The notes beneath the pieces were generated by a model. That model did not search any database and had not been told where the DNA came from. It saw only the letters and a list, made by a program, of their open reading frames with translations. DNA of 64,000 nucleotides, from the NCBI RefSeq assembly GCF_014839805.1, contig NC_051120.1, positions 8,742,001 through 8,806,000 of the forward strand, in the 5' to 3' direction. The stretch comes from Manduca sexta. Its lineage: Eukaryota > Arthropoda > Insecta > Lepidoptera > Sphingidae. Shown one piece after another: positions 11,101 through 24,000 of the stretch (position 1 is its first letter; each line of letters starts with the position of its first letter). A program made the translations under genes and the position numbers.

Positions 11101-14100
11101 TTATAAAAACTATGAAACAGTCAGTGTACAGCGTGCATACGCCTACATTTACAAACATAATATTTTCATTTAATATTTTGTCATTGTTTGATTATAGATT
11201 TTAAGGCTGGTGCAACAAAATGATCGGTCGGTCGTCTATTATACATTGATAATTCAATGAGTCAATATAAAATAAAATATGTCACGTAAATTTAAAACTG
11301 TTACCCAGTATAATGTCAAAATTGTAGAAAGGTACACATGAGACGTTTATGTAGTTAATTTATAATATTGGCGTTAACATAGGGTTGGACAGGGTGTGCA
11401 GGACTGTTTTTCCAAACCGTCTGATCATCGAGGTAATCCTTTACATTATAATACCCCTTTGACATTAATTCGCGCTTAACATGACACTTAAATTTGTAGC
11501 CGGGCAGATTGGTTATTTCAAGAGGGATTTTATTATAGAATTTAATACAATTCGCTAGATAAGATTTATTTGTTTTACAGAGCCGGAAATTTGGAACAAC
11601 TAGTTTATTCTTATTTCTAGTGTTCAAACAGTGCAAGTCACTGTTTTTCATAAAAGTACCTAGGTTCTTACGGACATACATAATATTTTTGAAAAATGTA
11701 TTCAGCTGGCAAAGTCAGTATATTCACCTCCTTAAACAGTTCTCTAAGGGAATCGCGAGACCGAAGGTTATAAATTGCACGAATCGCTCTTTTCTGTAAG
11801 ATAAAAATGGTCTGCAGATCTACTGCAGTACCCCACAGAAGAATGCAATAAGACATAATGCTGTGGAAGTAAGCGAAATATACTAACCTTGCCGTAGCCA
11901 CATCAGTTAAATATCTGATCTTCCTAATAGCAAAGACTGCAGAACTCAATTTACTCGAAATTCTTTGAATGTGGGGTCCCCATTGTAGTTTCCTATCGAT
12001 AGAAACCCCAAGGAAGACTGTTGAGGGTACTAATTCTAGTTTATTCCCGTCTAAATCAATATCAGTTCCATTAATTTTGTTCAGTAACGAGAATCGGACA
12101 CATTTAGTTTTTGCTGCATTTAATAGAAGATTATTGGCAGAAAACCAGTCAGAAATCAATTTAAATACTTTATTTGGCTCTACAAAATTTCCTTCCCTTC
12201 TATTTAGTTTAAATATTAGAGAAGTGTCGTCAGCGAATAATAATTATAAAACGATGTAGGTTCATTGAAACCATATTGTCGCTATAAGCCGAAGCCCCTG
12301 GCTTTGGTACATACAATTCTTCCTCCGTTCTATTTTTTCCAGGGACCAGATTATCAAGGACTTTATTAGATGTCCATATCCACAAGATAGAACGATTGCA
12401 AAATGTGATGAAATTGGGTTATCAGTCAAGGTCGTACATTATCAGGTATGATAGTCTCTCGTCGGTAATCTGATTATTTATAAACTATAATACTTGATAT
12501 TGATATATGTTATCAAAACAGTATCAATTACGATTATATAAACAAACAAATTCAATCTCTTTTGCCCTTCGATCAACAATAACATGATCGAAGCTCCTAG
12601 CCGAATTTCGGCTATGGTGACCAATCGCAACGGAGATCAGCCAGGTACGATAAGATTTTATAGTGCAAAAGTGTGTGCAATACACAAGTGCACTCTCTGT
12701 TCCTTCACTCTCATAAATCGGTGAGACGGCAATCCGACACGACTGGAGATTTATTTAATTATTTAAGGACCTCCAACGAAGTATACACGGCATATAAGAA
12801 ATACAATGTCGTAGTATTTGTACAATTAACAATGTGACGTGCCTCTTCAATTATAGAAGACTACAGCATGCAAATTTATATATTAGTACAGCGGCAAAAA
12901 TAATAATATTTTTTACTAATATTATTTAGATATATAAGTAGAAACTTAAAACAGACAAAAAGGATAAAATACAACAAAACATGACAAAACATAACAACAT
13001 CTTATGTTATAACATGTGGTGGTGGATGTGATTAATTATAATTATTTATTGTGAGTACGTAATAATTGCAGATTGCGCATTATATAATATAATAAATTAA
13101 GATGGCGCAGGACCAACGGCTTAATGTGCTTTGCAAACAAATTGTACAGCACTTGTGCTTACGAAATATTAAGTAATTGTGTTACTAACCAGGCCAATAA
13201 AATGGAAGTCTGTCATGATGATTAGCAAAAAAAGATTTTCTGTCTTATTAACTACCAAGTATATAAATACAAATGGTAATTATAAAATAATCCTTAATGA
13301 CTTGATAAACAATGTTATCATGTCATTTATTATTATTTGTATGTGGTATGTAAATACTGTAAATTATGTATGAAAAGTAAACAAATAATGTAATTATTTT
13401 AAGTATCGTGGGTATTTCACAATGTCTGAAAATAATTTAAGAATGTTTATAGACGTGGAGTGCAGACAGGGCACGGACGGGACGCCGTCGCGATTTTTTA
13501 AAACATATAGAAGGGATGAGGCACGGATGCGACGCTGGGCGTCGCAACAGACTATTACGGTTTTCAGCTGTCCGATTTTGACTCGATAACATGACTTCTT
13601 CCGAAGATTAAGATGTGTTAGCTGGTGTATCTCGCTAACATACAAAGAGTTATTGCAATACTCTGGTCTATTATAATCATAGAGAACTGGATGATTACTA
13701 ATTAAACTACAAAAGGATGCCGGTAATTTTGTGTGTCAGCGACGTGCGTTATAAATATTGATAAGAGTTAAGATTTATTTATATTGCGGCAGTAATTGTA
13801 CACCTACAAGTACACCTACTTGATAAAATAAAGTCACGTCTATATCATTCAAGGTTATGAGCTGCTACCGCGTCTGTACGTGGTAGCGGTATTAAGTAAT
13901 GCGAGTCCCTAGGCACCGGATTTTTGCGAGATCTGTTTACCCATTGCAAAAGGAGGGTAACACTTATAAAATGTTCAATAGTGTAAACTTACCCAGCATA
14001 AATATCAGTTTCAATCCAATCAATAATCACAGCGTCGAAATGTTGATCTGTCTCTTGCATCAGTTTCTTCACATTTTCGTTCTCCATGGTCTGTATACCT

Positions 14101-16493
14101 ACGCCTATACATAGATCATGTATAGCTTTCAAATCGTTTGTCTGATCAGTATTCTCCATGAGGAAGGTAATGTTTAACATATCTTCAGCTGTAATGATAG
14201 TAACATATTTAATTCGTAAAGAGAACAGTTTTGTAACAAGCATTTTAGATTAAGGCTGACTTGCACAACCACTCACTAAATATGATTAATGCTAAATTTG
14301 TTTTAATCATATTGCTGTCTTCCTCAACTCTTAAAAAGATGACAGTGACAGCACGAAGTTTTAAATGTGTTTAGAGATAAATATGTTTAGTAAAACCTTT
14401 GGCATTTTTTTTTTTTAAATAGGGTTTAAAAAGAAACATTGGGGAAAAATTGGGGCCTCCTGGAGCTAAGTGCGTGGTAAATAGCCCGTCACATGTATTC
14501 TTAGATCACTGACTAACGTCGTGCGATTTGTAAATAGTCTTTCATTGCATCAATTAAGATAGATGAGTTTGTTATGCCGTTATACTTGCTTTCATGAATG
14601 AATGAGGCCCTCCTAGCTTCCATCATGGCGGCCAATCTCAACGGAAACCAGCTAGGTGCGCAGGAGATATTATAGTGCATATATGTGTGCGCAATACACA
14701 ATTGCTCTCTCTGTTCCTGCACTCCCACAGTCCGATGAGAAGCCAATATTATTGCTCTCATAGAATGTTTGCAAAAAACTTTGAAGACTTAAGAAAAATG
14801 TAATTATAATACAACATTGTTTTCTTACCTTGCATACGCCTATAGTTCTCGCTAATATCGACTTGACGTAACTTCGGATTGTTATTGTTTTTATCAGGGA
14901 ACGCTGTGATGAACACGACCTGAAAAATAATAATAGTTATCACATAAATGATAATTATAATGCTAGTCATGATGATAAATGTTAAAATATAATTTATATA
15001 ACATAAAACACAACGACATTTCGATTCTTAGGATAAAATATTTCATTAAACACGCGTAAGTTAATTAGAACAATTGAATTAAAATAAGATAGAGATAAAT
15101 AAATCTTATGATAATAAGTAAATTAAATGTGTCTATTCAAGCATAAAATTGAATGGAAACAAATATGTACAATATATAATCCATAATAAATGGACAACTT
15201 GCGGTCTGGAATGACGTACAAGCAGTTTTTCTTTTCATTTTGGGGAGGCACGGTAGATGTCACGGGGGGTACCCTGCGAACGGTGTACAGGCGATTCCCA
15301 GGCTTAGCAACCACGGCAGTCCCTAGGAGAATAGGGATGGGATAGCTGACAAGGAAGTATAATGGGAGGACATGGAACTATATTAGGATGGGCGGAGGGG
15401 AGAAGGAAGGGAGATGTTCGTAAGCCCTTATAGACCTCAATGTGAATTTTGCAACCAAGAGGGATACACACTAAACTGTGTGCCTAGAGCCGCGACAAGT
15501 GACCTCCGTGCATGGGCGTGCATTCAGAGTGGAGGCCGAACGCACAAGAATTGCCTTGGGGGATGTATTCATCCCCTTATTCTCTATCCCGCACGTTATT
15601 TTAACAGTGCGTAACAAGCACGTAACAACGCATCATGTTTAGGACTATAGAAATTTGGCTTACAGAATGCCATTCCACGCACATTTCTCGAAGATAACAT
15701 GACGCGGCCGCGTTACGTAGTTACACTATCATACAGAATAAGGGCCCTGTTAGGTTAAGTATTTTCCTGGTAGTCAGTGAAGACACCTAAAGTTAGGTAT
15801 AACGCATGTTATGCTCTGCCTCATACACCGGGAATTACTTTTTTTGTGAAGGTGATTTAAAAAGTACTTAATTAACGTACTTACTAGATATTATAATACC
15901 CAAAAATGTATAAGATTATGTATAGCGGACATTGGGAAGATTGTCATACAAAAATTTTGCACTCATGCGATGGGTACTCGATCTACGGTAAAATAGCAAA
16001 ACACTAATGTAAAATACTTTATATTATTGTTTGATTTGCACGTTTTTAAAGGACATATTAAAATATCTTCTGTAAATATGTTATTTTTGTGGTACTATAC
16101 GCTGTGACATCTTGGCAAACGGATATTTCAATTTCAATTTTCGCGCCCTGGTCGCGACTTACGTCTTTTCTGTCTGTCCAGCGCATACCAACTCAGTCCG
16201 CGCCGTGACCATGAAGGCTGCAAAGTCTTCGAAACGTCGGAAGAGAAAAAATATAAAAAACCCGCGATAAACTCTGTAAATAGTTTTAATTCAATGTCTA
16301 ACATTCTCGTAAACATAAGAAATCATTATTAAATAAAAATGTGAATAGGTACCTCGTGTCCAGCATTGAGAAGATGTCTAACAATGCCTTCAGCCAGCAG
16401 AGTGATACTCCTTATAGGCATAGGATTGCATACTAGAAACCTATAGCTCTCAACAACACTTAAACACAACCCTAATAATACGAACAACTTCAT
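8156..16493 (-). CDS. UGT: UGT-B: complete UDP-glycosyltransferase, 520 aa
   Basis: Coding exons: 16493-16353, 14919-14829, 14188-13993, 10294-10100, 9777-9555, 9173-8954, 8840-8621, 8432-8156. They sum to 1563 nt with every junction in phase and GT-AG. Signal peptide is about residues 1-17, catalytic His is His46 (AGHE), candidate Asp is Asp134 (AVIIDW), and there is an N-glycosylation site NIT at 83. The donor-binding region WAPQTSIL (348-355) leads into FFITHGGLLSSTEAI...YYDQ (362-391). A hydrophobic anchor (about 483-504) precedes a short basic lumen-to-cytosol tail ending KRSKVD. Length fits insect UGTs. The signature has Ala381 where the family normally has Pro. Met at 16493 is chosen because it starts the signal peptide and is conserved in A and C; an in-frame upstream ATG would add 18 residues before it. 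Intron 3 carries a LINE fragment. Confidence 0.94.
10512..12249 (-). mobile_element. 5'-truncated non-LTR retrotransposon (Jockey-like reverse transcriptase)
   Basis: Minus-strand reading from 12249 shows the catalytic FADDT motif, then WFSANNLLLNAAKTKCVRF, FLGVSIDRKLQWGPHI and a C-terminal tail with FKCHVKRELMSKGYY. One extra T in an ATTTTTC run near 11695 shifts the frame between two open segments (12159-11668 and 11681-11355). The 5' end is cut just before FADD, typical of LINE insertion. The non-coding 3' part runs to a TTTTA-rich tail near 10512. It sits in UGT-B intron 3 in the same orientation. The matching C intron (about 20600) lacks it. Confidence 0.85.
12576..12750 (+). repeat. Repeat family 'CTAGCCGAATTTCGGC', UGT-B intron 3
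   Basis: Marked by CTAGCCGAATTTCGGC, TATAGTGCAAAAGTGTG and 'gagacggcaatccgac'. Copy at the matching place in UGT-C (20960-21125) shows it predates the duplication. Confidence 0.6.
14510..14755 (+). repeat. Repeat family 'CTAGCCGAATTTCGGC', UGT-B intron 2
   Basis: Longer copy with an added left part 'cactgactaacgtcg'. Paralogous to 24108-24370. Confidence 0.55.
15573..15746. mobile_element. MITE family 2, copy a
   Basis: Ends CCCCTTATTCT...AGAATAAGGGCC and inverted internal GCGTAAC / GTTACG motifs, about 175 bp, non-coding. In UGT-B intron 1. Confidence 0.7.
16120..16325 (+). repeat. Repeat family 'GACGTTTCGAAG', UGT-B intron 1
   Basis: Matching copy sits at the same place in UGT-C (25905-26065), so insertion predates the B/C duplication. 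Confidence 0.65.
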
Positions 16494-16757
16494 TTTCGCG
16501 GCCGCTCGGTGTGAACTATTGAGACCGACTGGCGCAGCTGTGTTCATCTATGTAACTACATTTCATTCATAAATATTTCTACGGCGGGAATTTGCGGAAA
16601 TCAGTTAAAATTCATTTTATTATCTTATCGAGATACGTGTGTGCAATAAATCGTAACGAAAGGTATTCCTTTTTCGCGTACCGTGATTAAACCCGTCAAA
16701 TAGTTTTATTTCAATATCTAACATTCACGTATATATAAGGAATCATCAGGTATTTAC

Positions 16758-16816
16758 CCAAAATGCTTGTTTGTGGAGCCCACTTCAGTAAGTAGACATT
16801 TTTAGGTTTGTTTGTT
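16758..16816 (-). pseudogene. Relic of a UGT exon 6 between B and C
   Basis: A fragment matching the 3' part of UGT-A exon 6 with its GTAAAT donor; it still reads KNVYLLKWAPQTSILG. It is flanked on the left by the same intron sequence as 1585-1652. At about 16817 it is cut off and continues as DNA matching 5919 onward, upstream of UGT-A. Relative to the A locus this is a deletion of about 4.2 kb, so it is the remains of an A-like gene or a recombination scar. Confidence 0.85.
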
Positions 16817-18029
16817 ATTTTTTGCGCCGGTACCGCGCAATGTTTTTTGTAAATGCACCACTATGAATATTGATTATTTAGTACTAGCTTTCGATTGAGT
16901 CTACTTCTAACGTAAAATATGACCTAAATTAGGCTGCATAAGCCTATACCTGTCACCGAAAACTCTTGTAACATCCTTCAGGCGTTTTGGTGATCAGCGT
17001 GTGTTTGATTATCGTCCTAATGAACTTAAAATCTGAGAAAAGGTTAATAAAAATTAAATATTTGTTTTTTGGTAAATTACACTATTCTGTACTTTATGCT
17101 AACTTATTCAACGAATATCTCTCTTGGAATAATAGACAGAACTAAAAATATTTAGGTCATTATAGTCATTCAGAGCTTAAAAGAAATTTGGATATAAATC
17201 TGGTGATATGTGATTGTTGTAAGTTCATTATCCAATCATGATAATCCCGAAAATTCTTGATACTTCGTAGGCCTTTTGTGTGATTCCTTTTTTTGCGGGG
17301 AAATTACTTTAAGATCTTGCATTAGTCCGAGGAACCAAAGCAGGTATGTCGGAGTTGCCAACATGCTATGCACATCAGCGTACCGACTAAGCTCGCCGTA
17401 GCGTTCGTCAACGCATTGGGGGCGATTTCAGGGTATTATAAGACATTACCTTAAATCTCTACCGGAACAGTGCTAGTCTGTTTAGTAGCTATGTGATATA
17501 TTTTAATTGTAATTACTCAGTAACCAAAGGAAAACCATATTTCTTTTTTTTAAGAACAGACCAAAAGGCTTAAATTTGGAATAACAAACGTCTTTTAAAT
17601 GAATACTAAAAGTTATTGGTTTATTGTTTTCTGGATCTAAGCGGTGCAAATTTTGAATTGTTGGATATACATGTATTAGCCAGTGACATTATTCAGATAT
17701 ACTAGGTACAGATAATGTCCGTTATACTTACACTGGAAATACACTCTCGACGTGGAACTAAGTTTTCAATCAAATTAAGATTACTTTCTTACAAATAATA
17801 TCTCAATTGTTTTATTTTTATATTTGGTCAGGACATTTGATGATTTGATTGATAAAATGTATCTCATGATTTCAAATCAAACCTTAATAAGAAAAAAGAC
17901 CTTTCCAATATTATTTATATTTAATTAGAATTTCAACAAACAAGAATAACAAAGTCTAGTAAATAATAATCGTCTCACTATAATTCACAATGCACATCTA
18001 CACACAAATACACCAGATTAAACCTAAAA

Positions 18030-21000
18030 CTAGTCAACTTTGCTACGTTTCTCAGCAGTTCCTAACTTAAACAGTTGTTTTAACAAGAAATATAAACCTA
18101 TAACTATTAATAATAAAACTAAAAATACAAGGGCAAGTAAATCTAGGAAAATTTTCTGGTAGAAAGGCACATGTAGGGCAGGCGAACGCAAGTGAGGAGC
18201 TCCTTTGGTCTTCACTACATGTTCAATCCAATGGACAACTTCTACTGAAGGTTTTACTGGTCTGTCATGGTACCTCATCTGAAGTTCTTTGGCCATTGCT
18301 TTGTATCTGCAAAGAAAGTTGAAGTTTAAGAGCTAGAAGATATCCCTTGATTGGTTAATACTTTGTCTTTTAAAGAACTTCAAAACATAATCTGGGAATT
18401 ATGGTAGATAGGCAAGTCTGCATTCAATAAACAATGATATAAAATCAACTTGTGAATCATGGACAATTATAATCTTTACGACGATAGGAAATAATACTTA
18501 CGATGGATTAGTCAGCATTTCTTTTATGGCTGCATCCAAGTTTTTAATTAAGTCATAGTTGAGATTCACTTTGATAGCATATCCGGCGGTTGTTGCCTTC
18601 ACCATGTTGTGGAACTGGTCGTAGTAAATTGGGATTCCTATTAGTGCAACACCAAAATGAATGGCTTCTGTTGATGACAGGAGACCACCGTGCGTGATGA
18701 AGAAGTCTAAGTTGGGATGAGCTGTAAAGGAGATGAGCATATAAATATGCTTTTACTGGTTACTTACTTACTTTGACAGATTAGACGTTTTGGTACCTAA
18801 AATAAATACGCCGAAGTCAAATTATACTAACCCAAAATGCTAGTTTGTGGAGCCCACTTGAGTATATGCACGTTCTTAGGCTTGTTTGGCAAATCCGCTT
18901 CGTATTTCCAGATGACTGTTTGTTTTAATTTTCCGAAAATATTTAACAATCCCTCCGTTAACTGCTTTGGTATGTCCTTGCTTCTCCAAGTAGAGCCCAT
19001 GCTGAAGTATATAACTCCGTTAGTAGAGCTGTCCATCAATTTCTTCAAGTCCTGAAAAAGGAAAATGACAGCTGACGTAATAGATCATTAAATTCATTGC
19101 ATCAAAAGTCATGATTGAAATAGCATCATTATATAATGCATTATATTGCATATGCAAGGGCTATATTTATAGGAGCGATATGCATCAAAATTCAATGCTC
19201 GAGGACATGCAAACGACGATATTATGCATTCGGATTGTTTTAAAAAATTTAAACTATTAGCTGTTATTTGCATCTCGTCTCTGTCAGAAACATATTTCAA
19301 TAAACATTAATAGCATTCACCTTATTCATAATATAGAAAATATACATTGGGAACGGTCAGGCTATAGGTTTCACAATATATTTATATCAAACTTTAATGT
19401 TTCATGCACTGTATTGAATTTAGATTTTACTGAATTGTATCACTTTTCTTCTTCATTTTACTACATAACTTCCCCTTACTACTTAGCTCCCCGTCCTTAT
19501 TCTGCCCAACAATTGTCATTTCAATTTACAATATATTTCCAATTAGCGTAATTTTTCCAACGTTCAATGTGTTTCTTCCAAAAAGGTACATTTTTCTTTT
19601 AAAGAAATCATTCTGGATTTGTTGACCAGATCAAACGAAAATTAACTTACCGCAGGCAATGACTTAGGTGGATCCTCGATGTAACATCCTCCCACGAACT
19701 TAAAGTTCTGCGGTGTTTGTGGCCACCCACCGATCGCATGATGAGCATTCGCGATCACAAGACTGGCGTTGTAGATGGCCTTTTCAAAAGGCGGGAGAGT
19801 TCTGCCTCGCATAGCGGCATACGGGCCAAAATACTTCTCATACACAGACTTTTCTTTCTCGAACACTAAGAAACTGTAAGTTCAAAAGATTTATTGCAAA
19901 GTGTTTTCTTCTCTGAGTAGGTTGAACTGTTGGTTACATTCTTATTTATTGAAGGGCAGGGATGCTGCTCTATAAGACTGATTTTTAAACCGATCAAAAA
20001 GATATTAATTAGTATCTGATTCTCTCTTATTAGTTTATTTTACGATATTTGGACTCAGTTTCTTTTAGTTTCTGGTCTTGTTCTTGACAATATGCAAATA
20101 GACAGAAAAAAAAATCTATAAACAGTTTACAATAATAACCTACTCTTGTTGCAAATAGATATTTTATTTTAGCTTTCTGATCTTTCAATAATATATTTAC
20201 TTCTTAATGTAACTCCAATGCAACTGGTTCCAAAGTTCCTCAACCCTTTGTCTGAAGCCCAGGGGTAAGGTGTTTGGCGACATATTGTTGATACTGTACG
20301 CCGGATTTGAGTGCCCATCAATCAGTCTTAAAATCGGCCAGTATGGCCCCATGGAGTACGACCATATTAGATGAGTATTGAAGACTCCGGCGAATCTGAA
20401 AGGATATATTAGAAGGTATAGTGCTGGTTATTTTCAATTCAACAAGTTTGAGGGTGATTTTTCGTAAAGTGATTCCATTAAAATTTTTAGTATTCAATCA
20501 GAATCGTAAATTGAGGCACTTCTGTGACCTATAGACTAACAATCACGCTGTGAAATGTAAGCAAAAGTAGGAAGTAAATAGTAGTAGGAAAATAAAGATA
20601 AATGTTGTCTTGGGACACAAACGATTTAGAGTGATTGAAATCACGTTGTCGCTATAAACGGAAGTTACTAACCTTGGTATACACGATTATTACTCCGTTC
20701 TGTTCTTTCCGGGGACCAGAATATCAAAGGCTTTATTAGATTGCCATATCCGTAAGATAAAACGATTGCGAAATGTGATGAAATTGGGTTAATTTTATCA
20801 GTCAATAAAGAAAATTAATAAATCAGTCAATGCCGTACGTTATCAAGTATTACAGTCTCTCGTCGGTAATCTGATTATCTATACAATATTGATATATGTT
20901 GTCAAAACAGTATCAATTAAGATTATAAAACAAAAAACTGAATCTCTCCTAGCCATTGACTTATGTATATCGATGCTCCTAGCCGAATTTCGGCCACAGC

Positions 21001-24000
21001 AGCCAACGGAGATCGGCCAGATACGCAGGAGATTTCATAGTGCACAAGTGTGTGCGCAATACACAGGTGCACTCTCTGTTTCTTCACTCTCATAGATCGG
21101 TGTAACGGCAGTCCGACATGACCGTAATGGGATCAGGCGCAGGACAGAACGGCTTTACGTGCTTATATCTGTATTTTTCAAATAATTTGAATTTTTTAGT
21201 CTCGCTTTCATGTTTGATGGCACTGACGTGGTAAAGGTAACACAACGCCGGATTAAACTGGATGAAAAGAGCTCAATGCCGCAACGAACGGAATATGTTA
21301 AATGAGGCTTTGAATAGGTTGAAAAGCCTTATAAAGAATGATGAAGAAGAGGAAGAAGAAGAGAAGAAATAGGTACATCAAACGGTTTAACGTTAATCAT
21401 ACCAAACTGTCTATGTATGCAGAGGCGTAGCGTTTTTGATCCAATGTTAGCCAGGCTATCTATCCGTGCGGCCCGGAAAAAAGTAAACCAAATTGATGCC
21501 TGACGGAGTTGAACCGATAAACTTGCCAAATAACGATGCTACCACAACAATAAAACGGTAGTATTGATTAAGATCTCGAATATATTATTTCAGGGTCGAG
21601 CGAATTACTTTTGATGTCAATTGTAGCGGCAAGTACGTTTCGGCCTTGCTTGTTCCAAATTTAGAGTCTGCTATCGACTATTATATGTTTTTTTGTTTAG
21701 TCAGTCATGTACACAACAAAGGTTAACCGTTTTTTATCATAATCAGAAAACATAGGTGATATTTTCGGAGCGCGTATGTTTTTTAACTTAATATTTTGTT
21801 ATGTCGTTAATTGAACAGAAAAAGGAGTTAATTGCATCATACTAGATTAAGGAAATCCGCAATTAGAAGCCATAATTTAAAATTGTATCGCTGGCAATGT
21901 AAGTTTTAAGGATATTTATGGTTAATGTATGTATGCAAATGTATGTATGTATGTATGCAAAGTCAGGAAATGCATATTTTGGAATTTTGGAATAGAGCTA
22001 TTTTATGTTTATGTGTAATGTAATGGAAAGTGTGGGATTATGAGTGTTTAAGACCCTTCCTGCTACAAAAGTCTCTAAATCACTGTACTGATGTTTTCCT
22101 TCACCGTTAAAGCGCAAGCGATAATTCACAATGAATACACACATATTTTTTTAGAAAAGTCAGAGGTGTGTGCCCTTGGGATTTGAACCTGCGGACATTC
22201 GTCTCGGCAGTCCGTTCCCTGACCAACTAGGCTATCACCGCTTTTTTAATAGTTACTAATAATAAATGCGGTTTGCAATTTTAAACAAATTACGAAAGGG
22301 AAGCCAGCAGGAATCGGATTATATGGACCTTACGCTACTGCAATAGAAATGAAAAATAAAATATTTTAACCAATGGTACCCACGAATACTCCAACCGCAA
22401 ACACTACAATAGGTATTCAAGGTAGTTGAACGTTATCATATTGTTAAAAGCAATTGAGTTAACGCACTCAGCAATCGAGGCAAAGGTAATAGAGTTTTAT
22501 AACTCGATTACCCTTAACAATATGATGATGTTTAAATAAATTACATAATCACGTTGTGATGTGTTCGGGTAACACCGTATGAGGCGTAACATCGTATAAA
22601 TTAAATATAAGTCTATCAATCCGCACTAGGTCAGCGTGGTGGAGTAAGACATAAGTAGTCAGTAGTAGAGAAGGCCCGTAAAAGTAAAGTTTGTGAGGAT
22701 GGATGGATGTATGTATGTTTGTGCCTCTTTCATGAAAAAACTACAGAACGGATTTGGATGAAACTTTACAATAATATTGGTTATACATCAGAATAACACA
22801 TAGGCTAAAATTTATAATGATTTTGTGTAATTTGATCATATATAACGATACATTATCAAGTGAGTTGGAAAATGAAATTGCCATCTTGGCGTACGCTGCC
22901 TAAACCGTTGGAGTTTAAATACATCGGGTTGTAGGATGGTGTGTCTTAAATAATTCTAAATACAAGTCCACGACAACATATCTATCAATTATAGGGAAGT
23001 ATATGACCAAAATAGTGAGCCAAAAAATTAAATTAAATCGGATACTTTTTTTAGCGGAATTTTTATCCCGAAAAACTCCTTAATGCGGAGGAAGCTGCGA
23101 GCAAAAGCTAGTTTTATATAACTTCAACTTTTGTAATCTCCTTCCAAATCGTGCGCATTCTCAAAAGAGCAACTCACACGTCTCGTCATATCTACCATTG
23201 TAACACTTTTAAAATGATCAATAGTATGAACTTACCCAGCGTAAAGATCAGTATCCACCCAATCAATAATCACAGCGTCGAAATGTTGATCTGTCTCTTG
23301 CATCAGTTTCTTTACATTTTCGTTCTCCATGGTCTGTATACCTATATCTATGTACATTTCTTGTAAAAGTTCCAAATCGATTGTCTGATCAGTATTTTCC
23401 ATGAGGAAGGTAATGTTCAATATATCTTCAGCTGTAATAATAGTAATACGAGTAAACTTATTCGTAAAGAAAAACGTTTGTGTAATAGGCATTCTAGATT
23501 AAGTATTGGATACATTTGTGCATACTGAAGCGGTGCAAATGCGCACCGCTAGTGCTCCTGATTTCGCTGTGTGGATTTCTTCCCATGAAGTGATAGGGGG
23601 CGAGCCTATCGTCAGATAAGGCACAAATTCCATACTCCGCGCTAATAACGTGCAAAAAAATCCAATATAATTTTTCGGAATTTGGAATTTTAACCCGAGC
23701 TAGAGCAGAAGGCGTGCCGCACACACATACAACTCTACCGCCGCAGTCATAGATTTATATGTTCAGATAAAATAGTTATTTTAATTAAAGTATGATGGAA
23801 TACTGGGCAGAGGCGAAAGGTGAAATTTTCAAAAAGGGAACCCTACACAACATATATATGTACCAATATGCATAAATTAGATTCTACAAAAGGGAAGCTG
23901 ACAAGATCGGGTTATAGCGAACCTTGGCCATTGATAATGGTTTTAAACTACATGTTAAGGGCCCTTGGCAATAAATCGTAAGGTACCCCTCCTAACATGA

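Larger units (their letters stand above)
5919..16690. repeat. Segmental duplication, copy 1 (UGT-B block)
   Basis: DNA from about 5919 to 16690 aligns in order with about 16822-26400: intergenic DNA, all eight UGT exons, most intron sequence and the promoter. Copy-specific gaps are explained by insertions (6325-7403 and about 10512-12249 here). Confidence 0.85.

Noticed and set aside
13868..13894. Small hairpin 'taccgcg...ggtagcggta' near UGT-B exon 3
   Set aside because: Stem of only about six pairs with bulges; not distinguishable from chance.
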